Part shown: one piece after another, positions 4,809 to 10,260 of the stretch
Layout of the letters: every line of letters starts with the position of its first letter
Position numbering within the stretch: the stretch's first letter is position 1
Source: Clostridium sp.
Lineage (GTDB): Bacteria > Bacillota > Clostridia > Clostridiales > Clostridiaceae
Direction: 5' to 3'
Assembly (NCBI GenBank): GCA_012511315.1
Contig: JAAZGI010000091.1
Coordinates: 1-10,260 of the forward strand
DNA: 10,260 nucleotides
Translations under genes and position numbers: made by a program
Notes under the pieces: generated by a model
Told to the model about the DNA's origin: nothing
The model's database searches: none
What the model saw: the letters and a program-made list of their open reading frames with translations, nothing else

Positions 4809-6509
4809 ATGAGTAAAAGTTTTTATAAACGTGCCCTTGAGTCTTGGCCTCAGCGCCCCCATGACTTCCAGCACTACGACCGTAATGCAACTTTCATGGA
4901 AGAGTTCGGCATTAAAGGCCCGCATCATTTAGATGCCATCACCGTGGAAGACCTAGGATTAGAAGAAGTTTACGCCGATGTTGATCGAACCTACACGTCC
5001 CCTGGTGCTAATGTTTTATGGAATACTATGCTGGATCCTTTAGTTAATCCCATGGAGTTGTCTATGCGCGACAGCTTCATAGAACGACTCAGAAGGGACG
5101 AAAAGCTTCGCAATCGAGCTCAAAAGACTCTTGCTGATTGCGGCTATGAAGTTTCCTCCGATTATATGATTCCTCTTTTGATGGAGTATTCTGTTGCACC
5201 AGGCCTACTAATCTTAATGATTGTTTTTGGCTTAATTCTTTTCGGGCTGATTCTTTTTTCTATTATCACCCGAAGTATGGAAACTGCCCTAATGTTGGTG
5301 CTCCCTATGCTCCTGGTTAACGCTCTATTGGCTTGGTGGGTAGAAAGAAGAGAAGATTTATCCAAGCTTCGCAAGGTGAAAGGTCTTTCTTTCAAGGGTG
5401 GTATTGCCTTCCAAATGGCTTCAATGATGAATTTAATGAATGTTTTAAAAGCCGGTGTGCGCATTTCGGAAGACCCAGATTTAGCTGAAATGAGTCCCGG
5501 TTTAGGAGAACATCTAAAAGCTGTAAAACCCCTATTTGATAGCTTCCGCTTCTTTTCCCTGCTAGCGCGGGTAGATATTTTGGACTATATCTCCCAATTA
5601 TTTCTTATTAAACAAGTTCTTTATTATAGAACTCAAGCTCGCCTTAAAAATGATAATGTAAAGCTTAGAGCCTTTGTTTGGGCTGTTGGCTATGTCGATG
5701 CCCTCCTTTCCATTGCCGCCTATCGAGATGACCTAGATCAATATAATGAGCCTTGGACAAAACCTGTCCTCTCCGGTAAAAAAGCTCACTTAAAAATGGT
5801 TGATGCCGTCCATCCTTTAATCGAAGACTGTGTTCCTAATTCAATGGAACTCCACAATCAAGGCTTAATTCTTACTGGTAGTAATATGAGTGGGAAATCT
5901 ACATTTATGCGAGTTCTCGGTCTAAACGCTATCATGGCACAGACACTTTACATGGTTTTAGCTACCTCCTACGAAGCTAGTCCATTTCAAGTCATGACCT
6001 CCATTGACCCTGGCGATGACGTTCTCTCCGGTAAAAGTTATTTTATGGCTGAAGCTGAAGCGGTTCTCCGCATTATTAATCAATTAGATAGAGATGTTCC
6101 TGGCTTATTCATCTTGGATGAAATGTTTCGTGGCACAAATCCCACCGAACGTATTAGTGCATCGGTGCAAATTATTGATTATATCCAAAGACATAATTGC
6201 TTTTTAATTCTTGCAACCCATGATCGGGATATCATCACCTATGCTACGGGCAACTTCCGAAAGTTTTATTTCACTGAAAAAGTCGGTAGTGAGGGCTTAA
6301 CCTTTGACTACCGACTACGAGAAGGCATTTCAGGAACTTCCAATGCCATAAAAATCCTGGATCTTTTAGGTTATCCAACGGAAATTACACATAATGCTCG
6401 CCAAATGATCAAAGAAGAAATGCAACTGGATGATTATCAGTTGCAGCAAACATCTAATGGTCAGGACCACCAAGGCAATCAGACCGAGAACAAAAATTTG
6501 AGTTCCTAA
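4809..6509 (+). CDS. Membrane-anchored MutS-family ATPase
   Basis: A 566-residue protein with the C-terminal ATPase of the MutS family. It has Walker A GSNMSGKST (residues 357-365), the SIDPGDDVLSGKSYFMAEAEA region (signature loop), Walker B FILDEMFRGTNP (434-445) and the ATHD switch His (469-472). Unlike MutS it lacks the N-terminal mismatch-recognition domain with its Phe-x-Glu motif. Instead it has two hydrophobic helices (about 130-153 and 157-178) that probably anchor it in the membrane. A lever-like helical region occupies about 185-340. The C-terminal 30 residues are Gln/Asn-rich and likely disordered. It is therefore unlikely to do classical mismatch repair; proteins of this build are usually annotated only as MutS-related, and the role is unknown. 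It has its own promoter and terminator and no partner gene, and it faces away from padR. Confidence 0.88.
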   Translation: MSKSFYKRALESWPQRPHDFQHYDRNATFMEEFGIKGPHHLDAITVEDLGLEEVYADVDRTYTSPGANVLWNTMLDPLVNPMELSMRDSFIERLRRDEKLRNRAQKTLADCGYEVSSDYMIPLLMEYSVAPGLLILMIVFGLILFGLILFSIITRSMETALMLVLPMLLVNALLAWWVERREDLSKLRKVKGLSFKGGIAFQMASMMNLMNVLKAGVRISEDPDLAEMSPGLGEHLKAVKPLFDSFRFFSLLARVDILDYISQLFLIKQVLYYRTQARLKNDNVKLRAFVWAVGYVDALLSIAAYRDDLDQYNEPWTKPVLSGKKAHLKMVDAVHPLIEDCVPNSMELHNQGLILTGSNMSGKSTFMRVLGLNAIMAQTLYMVLATSYEASPFQVMTSIDPGDDVLSGKSYFMAEAEAVLRIINQLDRDVPGLFILDEMFRGTNPTERISASVQIIDYIQRHNCFLILATHDRDIITYATGNFRKFYFTEKVGSEGLTFDYRLREGISGTSNAIKILDLLGYPTEITHNARQMIKEEMQLDDYQLQQTSNGQDHQGNQTENKNLSS

Positions 6510-6543
6510 CCCAATCATTGTTCTGTGAATTCTAATCTAATAT

Positions 6544-6589
6544 AAAAAGACCATTCTTAAGGCTTGTGGCCGCAAAGAATGGTCTTTTT
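6544..6589. terminator. Bidirectional intrinsic terminator between MutS-like and DUF4317 genes
   Basis: AAAAAGACCATTCTT (6544-6558) pairs perfectly with AAGAATGGTCTTTTT (6575-6589). The 16-base loop can form a further GGC/GCC pairing. A-tract and T-tract ends allow it to act in both directions for the converging genes. The following stretch, 6590-6728, holds nothing else I can recognise. Confidence 0.9.
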
Positions 6590-6728
6590 ATGTCATTTTC
6601 ATCTTATTGAGGCTTCTTAATCCGCGAAAAAGGAATTGGGTTTTTCTATTGTCTTTGCTAACTCCTTGTCTCTTCCCTCACTTATAAGCTTTATTGTACA
6701 TCTATCATTAATTACAAAATTGACTTGG

Positions 6729-8012
6729 TTATAGCAGCCCTACTTCTCCATTCACTGTAGCTTCTTCATTGTCATCCACTGGAATAACAATACACTTTTT
6801 GCCATCAATAACTTGGGCTTTGATTTGAGAAACTTTTTCTGGCTTAACCTGGAGGCTAATATCATATTCTTTCTTACTATTCCCTTGCTCTCCATCCGCC
6901 TCCGCTGAATCAATGTCCTCGTCTTCATCAGTTACTTGTGGTTTTGATTGAACCTCTTCTAGTTTAATCATAAGATTCTCTACCTGTTTCGTTAAGGCTT
7001 GTTCTTTTTTCATCTGTTCGCCTTTTTTAATAATTTTAGGATCTAAAATGCGGTCAGCTTGTGGCAGGTCATCCTCAAAGTAGTTCCCATAGACCTGATC
7101 CACTTTAACTAAAACCTCTTCTGAAACACTTTCTGCCAGAATATCCTGGATTTTCTCTGATGTCAGTAATAAAGGTTCATCAAACTCAACTTCACTGAAT
7201 TCTTCTTGTTCTTGAACAATGGTTTGGAGGCTTTCTTGAAAATTAACCATTACCTTCTCAGCTGCTTCATCTTCAAAACCTACCGCTTCTCTTAATAATA
7301 TTTCTAATACTTCTCGATGTTCTGCTGTTGTTCGAAGGGGTTCACAGCCAAGAACACTTTCCATAAATTCGCGGTTGGGTTCTTTAGGGTTCTTAGTATA
7401 ATACATCGCATGATTCACATCGGCACTACGTTCTGAAAATGCTGGAAATAGGAAACCGTGAATCGGCGGCCCCACCATCCAGTCTCTTTGGTGAGCTTTC
7501 ATACGTTGTTCTTCTGGCTCGTAGTGAAGACCAGGACTTGATAAAGCCACAGGACAAATAGCACATATAATATATTCATAAGTTTCTTCTGATTCATCGA
7601 GCTTTTGATTGTCCGTGGTTCGCTTCATCACATCATAGGCATCCGAGAAAAGAAGGATTAGATAGTTTCCTGTGTACTGAAAGTTATCCATCACCAGTTG
7701 ATAAAAGTCCATTAACTGTTCGTCATCTTTTAAATGACTGGTTTTAAGTCTCATTAATTGGGTTTGTCGCTCTTGCCCACCGTCTTTGCGAAATCCTAAC
7801 TCTACTAGGTTATTCCCTAACTTTCCCGAAATCGTTTTTTTTGCTAACTCCATATATTTAAACAACTCAGACTCCTCTAAGTTTAAAAAGGTTTCACGGT
7901 AGCTGGTAACTATATTTTTTTCACTATTTACATAACAGCCACTCATTTGACTAATAGTAATCTCATCTTTTTTAAGTCGTCGCCTTAATTCCAAAACATC
8001 TTTATGTTTCAT
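6729..8012 (-). CDS. DUF4317 domain-containing protein
   Basis: A 427-residue soluble protein with the hallmarks of the DUF4317 family common in Clostridia. These are an N-terminal LRRRLKKDEITISQMSGCYV (about 9-28), a GNYLILLFSDAYDV segment (about 115-128), YIICAICPVALSSPGLHY (about 145-162) and DWMVGPPIHGFLFPAFSERSAD (about 176-197). The function of the family is not known; no catalytic motif is obvious. The C-terminal third is highly charged: a Lys/Glu-rich stretch (about 330-355, likely coiled coil), then an acidic low-complexity linker (about 360-380) and a short C-terminal domain. There is no signal peptide or transmembrane segment, so it is probably cytoplasmic. The start ATG has AAGGAGA about eight bases upstream. 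A terminator-like hairpin lies in its leader. Confidence 0.9.
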   Translation of the reverse strand: MKHKDVLELRRRLKKDEITISQMSGCYVNSEKNIVTSYRETFLNLEESELFKYMELAKKTISGKLGNNLVELGFRKDGGQERQTQLMRLKTSHLKDDEQLMDFYQLVMDNFQYTGNYLILLFSDAYDVMKRTTDNQKLDESEETYEYIICAICPVALSSPGLHYEPEEQRMKAHQRDWMVGPPIHGFLFPAFSERSADVNHAMYYTKNPKEPNREFMESVLGCEPLRTTAEHREVLEILLREAVGFEDEAAEKVMVNFQESLQTIVQEQEEFSEVEFDEPLLLTSEKIQDILAESVSEEVLVKVDQVYGNYFEDDLPQADRILDPKIIKKGEQMKKEQALTKQVENLMIKLEEVQSKPQVTDEDEDIDSAEADGEQGNSKKEYDISLQVKPEKVSQIKAQVIDGKKCIVIPVDDNEEATVNGEVGLL

Positions 8013-8035
8013 TTCTGATTTCTCCTTGTTGTCAC

Positions 8036-8062
8036 AAAAAATAAAGGTTCTATAAAAGAACC
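8036..8062 (-). terminator. Terminator-like hairpin ahead of the DUF4317 gene
   Basis: On the minus strand GGTTCT-TTTAT-AGAACC is followed by TTTATTTTTT, a small but classical intrinsic terminator shape. It can end the MATE transcript, whose stop codon is about 90 bases upstream. It also lies between a strong extended -10 (8070-8078) and the DUF4317 start, so it could attenuate that gene. Confidence 0.6.
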
Positions 8063-8069
8063 AGTTTTA

Positions 8070-8078
8070 ATTATATCA
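8070..8078 (-). promoter_or_regulatory. Extended -10 promoter, probably for the DUF4317 gene
   Basis: The minus strand reads TGaTATAAT, a perfect extended -10 element. The hexamer TCAACA lies 17 bases upstream and matches four of six -35 positions. Transcription would begin around 8063, right at the terminator-like hairpin, giving a leader of about 50 bases. Confidence 0.6.
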
Positions 8079-8151
8079 TTCCACGCTTGCTATGTTGATA
8101 CACCTAGCTGCAATTCTATTTGGTAATCATCTGTCGAGCAGTAGTCACCCA

Positions 8152-9465
8152 CTAGACCAATTTAACTTTATTCTTTGAATGTCTAATCCCGGCAAGTGTC
8201 AGCAAAAACACAATAAACTCTGTCACAATAAATGAAAACCAAATTCCGGTAAGTCCCCATATTTGGCTAAGAAGTAAAACCATTGGAATTAGCACTATAG
8301 AACTGCGGAGCACAGAGACCGCTACTGCACCTCGAGTCTTTAATACCGCGCTGAGATAGGAAATTGAGAGGATGTTTAGACCGCCAAAAAAGAAGCCCAT
8401 AAAATATATTCTAATTCCATGGTTAGCGATATTAGCGAGTTCTCGGTTGTTCTCCTCATTAAAAATAGCAACAATCTGCTCCGAGAAAAGAAACACCGTA
8501 CCCACCAATAAAAAGGCAATTAAAAATACTGTTATGACGCCGTATTTTAAAGTATGTTTCAAAGACTTCTCGTCTCCAAGTGCAAAATATCGACTGGCTA
8601 ATGGTTGAACCCCTTGGCCTAAGCCTCCATATAAGGCGGTTGCAAAAACAGCCACATTTGCGATCACTCCGTAAGCTGCCACTCCAATATTTCCGGCCAG
8701 CCCCATGATAACGAGATTAAAAGTAAACATGGTGATGGCTGCTGCCAGTTCGGTGATCAAAGCCGGGGTCCCTAATTTCATAATTCGCTTTAGGTGTGGA
8801 AAGTTAGGTTTCTTTAAGTGAAATTTAAAACGACTCTTGCCACCTCGAAAATGCAGCATTAAAATCATTAAACTAATCACTGGCGACAGACTTGTAGCTA
8901 GAACTGCCCCAAACATTCCCATGCCTAAGGGAAACATAAAGATATAGTCTAAAGCAATATTGGCCATACTACTAATCAGCATAGCATTCATGGAGAGAGT
9001 TGGATTATGATCATTTCGAACAAAAGCCAGCATGATATTATTTGCTATAAAGAATGGTGCAAAGTAAAGTAGGGTCTTAACATAAATCTGAGTTGACGCA
9101 AAAGTGGTATCATCCGCTCCAAGAAATAAGGAGATGTCTTTCGAAAATATTGCACCGACTAAAATAAAGCCTAGGGAAAATAATGCTGCTAAGGTCATCG
9201 CGCTCATGAAGGAATCATCCCCAGAGCCGTCCTTACGAGAAACACGCACTGAAAAATCAATGGCACCGCCGGTCCCCAGCATGAGTCCAATCCCATGGAT
9301 TAAAAAGAATATAACAATAGCAAAGTTTAAAGCTGTTAGCCCCACCGGACCTAACACTTTAGCTATAAAAAATGTGTCAGCTACGACATAAAAAGACACC
9401 CCTAACATTGCCAGCATATTGGAGGTTGTATATTTAATAAAATTACGTGATAGATTTGATTTCAT
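8152..9465 (-). CDS. MATE family efflux transporter
   Basis: A 437-residue polytopic inner-membrane protein with about twelve hydrophobic helices, the usual size and layout of multidrug and toxin extrusion transporters, which export cationic compounds by sodium or proton antiport. Supporting segments are SFYVVADTFFIAKVLGPVGLTALN (about 24-47) and IHGIGLMLGTGGAIDFSVRVSR (about 56-77) in the first half, and GVAAYGVIANVAVFATALYGGLGQGVQPLASRY in the second half, which repeats the same architecture. It resembles MepA-type members. The ATG at 9465 is preceded only by a weak GGTG ribosome site, and no in-frame upstream alternative is better. It is transcribed alone. Substrate cannot be told. No regulator gene is adjacent. 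Confidence 0.92.
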   Translation of the reverse strand: MKSNLSRNFIKYTTSNMLAMLGVSFYVVADTFFIAKVLGPVGLTALNFAIVIFFLIHGIGLMLGTGGAIDFSVRVSRKDGSGDDSFMSAMTLAALFSLGFILVGAIFSKDISLFLGADDTTFASTQIYVKTLLYFAPFFIANNIMLAFVRNDHNPTLSMNAMLISSMANIALDYIFMFPLGMGMFGAVLATSLSPVISLMILMLHFRGGKSRFKFHLKKPNFPHLKRIMKLGTPALITELAAAITMFTFNLVIMGLAGNIGVAAYGVIANVAVFATALYGGLGQGVQPLASRYFALGDEKSLKHTLKYGVITVFLIAFLLVGTVFLFSEQIVAIFNEENNRELANIANHGIRIYFMGFFFGGLNILSISYLSAVLKTRGAVAVSVLRSSIVLIPMVLLLSQIWGLTGIWFSFIVTEFIVFLLTLAGIRHSKNKVKLV

Positions 9466-9568
9466 TGCTACACCAGTTCACTCTTCGAACCCTACTCTCT
9501 TTCTCTTAGTACCTAAGTACAGAATTTATATTGCTAAACTGCGTCTTCTGATCTTTAGCTCGGCTAAT

Positions 9569-9577
9569 AGTATAACA
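9569..9577 (-). promoter_or_regulatory. Candidate extended -10 promoter for the MATE gene
   Basis: The minus strand reads TGtTATACT, an extended -10 element about 105 bases before the MATE start. No good -35 box accompanies it. The leader contains the small dyad CTTAG-TAC-CTAAG (9505-9517). The region 9466-9630 has no gene. Confidence 0.4.
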
Positions 9578-9630
9578 AAGTTTTCCCCCTATAAACTTAG
9601 ATACACTGAATTAATTTAAAAGTCATTAAA

Positions 9631-9680
9631 TAAAAGTGCCCATCAAAGGGATTCCATAATCCACTTTTGGGGCACTTTTA
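9631..9680 (-). terminator. Intrinsic terminator after the hemerythrin-like gene
   Basis: TAAAAGTGCCC (9631-9641) pairs perfectly with GGGCACTTTTA (9670-9680). The loop itself folds through AAAG/CTTT and GGATT-CCAT-AATCC into an almost continuous hairpin. On the minus strand it is followed by TTTTATTTAA. It lies about 45 bases past the hemerythrin-like stop codon. The A-rich opposite side may also allow function on the plus strand. Confidence 0.85.
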
Positions 9681-9726
9681 TTTATTCCACCAGTTTAATT
9701 TCAAAACTAATTGAACTAATTATCAT

Positions 9727-10149
9727 TTAAGCAAGATCTTTTTCTTTTTCCTTTTCTTTTTTGTCCATGACTTTCTCGAATTCATCATATAGTTCATTTA
9801 AGGTTTCGCTTGAAAACAGTTTTCTGGCGAGAGGTAAAAATTCATCCTCTTCTTCTTTCATGTGATGCTCTAGTACTTCTTTTAAAACACTAAATTTAGC
9901 ATCCCAGGTTTCATTGTCAACAAAGGTTTTTTCAACCACACTAAATTGGTAACTGGCTAAGCTGTGCTCTTCAATCATTTCAAGAACGAGTTCTTCATCT
10001 TCCCCCTTAACTGCTTCTTTAGCTTTAGGAAAGATCACTGTTTCTTCGGCTTCATGATGTCCGTGAAGTTTAGCGTACAAGTCTTGGAACAATGCTTTCT
10101 TTTTGTCACCGGTTGCAGCTTCAATTTCACTTAGTGAACTACTCACCAC
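9727..10149 (-). CDS. Hemerythrin-like HHE domain protein, 5'-truncated
   Basis: A readable frame of 140 residues. Most matches the hemerythrin HHE cation-binding domain, a four-helix bundle with a di-iron site used for oxygen, nitric oxide or oxidative-stress functions. Visible ligand motifs are HGHHEAEE (H32/E36), EEH at 62 and EHHMKEEEDE (H96/E100). The family usually begins with about 18-20 residues containing a D-H-x2-V motif with the first iron His. Here that part is missing, and SEIEAATGDKKK begins almost at once. The first five residues (MVSSS, from a GTG codon) come from DNA that looks like the right end of an IS200/IS605 element ending near 10134. The gene was therefore probably broken by insertion, and the remaining frame likely lacks a complete metal site and native promoter. 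Its lysine-rich tail precedes a good terminator. Confidence 0.75.
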   Translation of the reverse strand: MVSSSLSEIEAATGDKKKALFQDLYAKLHGHHEAEETVIFPKAKEAVKGEDEELVLEMIEEHSLASYQFSVVEKTFVDNETWDAKFSVLKEVLEHHMKEEEDEFLPLARKLFSSETLNELYDEFEKVMDKKEKEKEKDLA

Positions 10150-10260
10150 TTAGCTAAACCTAACGGTTTTAACGCTTGAAGTGGGAGCTTCTTGGGAATA
10201 GAGCATACTTGATAGCGTATTTCTTTACTAACAGCGGTGTCTCTTATTTACCAAGCTATC
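10134..10260 (-). mobile_element. Right end of an IS200/IS605-type element (runs off window)
   Basis: On the minus strand, AGAAGCTCCCACTT leads into a long imperfect hairpin. CCACTT (10146-10151) pairs with AAGTGG (10179-10184), AGC with GCT, and AAACC-TAAC-GGTTT forms the tip. TGAGTAGTTCAC then follows. Subterminal hairpins near a short cleavage motif (TTCAC here, 10138-10134) are typical of IS200/IS605 right ends, where the TnpB guide RNA scaffold also lies. One minus-strand frame includes QEAP, which I associate from memory with TnpB C-terminal regions. That frame is broken by stops, so tnpB, if present, lies beyond 10260. Arms GATAGC/GCTATC (10211-10216 and 10255-10260) add structure. The abrupt loss of the hemerythrin 5' end at 10134 supports the boundary. 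Exact family unconfirmed. Confidence 0.55.

Noticed and set aside
5162..5464. Minus-strand frame opposite the MutS-like gene
   Set aside because: It is antisense to the transmembrane region of a well-supported gene and has no supporting signals.
8372..9391. Plus-strand frames opposite the MATE gene (8372-8608, 9104-9391)
   Set aside because: Both are antisense shadows of a full-length transporter.
9419..9619. Plus-strand 66-residue frame spanning the MATE start
   Set aside because: It covers the MATE start and its promoter region and has no ribosome site or recognisable features.
1..10260. CRISPR array, rRNA or tRNA genes
   Set aside because: No regularly spaced repeats of CRISPR length, no tRNA cloverleaf and no rRNA-like sequence were found on either strand by reading.

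Overview
The window is low-GC DNA that looks like a Clostridia-type anaerobe (Bacillota). The reasons are AT-rich intergenic DNA, AGGAGG-like ribosome sites, selenocysteine use, a DUF4317 protein, a MepA-like MATE pump and split ArsP-type permeases. This placement is an inference; nothing here fixes the genus.

Layout, left to right. (1) Positions 1-163 hold no gene but contain a hairpin resembling the right end of an IS200/IS605 element. (2) A small three-helix membrane protein lies on the minus strand (164-508), followed by about 440 bases without a gene. (3) selD (948-1982, plus strand) is read from a TTG start through an in-frame UGA, so selenophosphate synthetase is itself a selenoprotein here; two tandem hairpins follow the UGA. 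(4) A strong bidirectional terminator separates selD from two convergent, translationally coupled half-size permease genes (3243 down to 2205). (5) Upstream of the permeases lies a short repeat-rich region, then a PadR regulator / polyferredoxin-like membrane protein pair (4613 down to 3566). This pair has a clear sigma-A promoter overlapped by a perfect inverted repeat that is probably the PadR operator. The polyferredoxin gene appears to have lost a 69-residue C-terminal region through a one-base frameshift. (6) Divergent from padR is a membrane-anchored MutS-family ATPase (4809-6509), closed by another bidirectional terminator. (7) Convergent to it are a DUF4317 gene (8012-6729) and a MATE efflux gene (9465-8152). 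(8) At the right edge is a hemerythrin-like gene whose 5' end, including the first iron-binding His region, seems to have been replaced by an IS200/IS605-type right end that runs out of the window.

The genes do not form one pathway. The functional units are selD alone (selenium metabolism), the PadR-regulated iron-sulfur membrane protein, the two-gene permease, and single-gene units for the rest. The most noteworthy signals are the UGA-containing selD with tandem hairpins, the frameshifted tail of the iron-sulfur protein, the element/hemerythrin junction, and the PadR promoter-operator arrangement, which also corrects the padR start codon.
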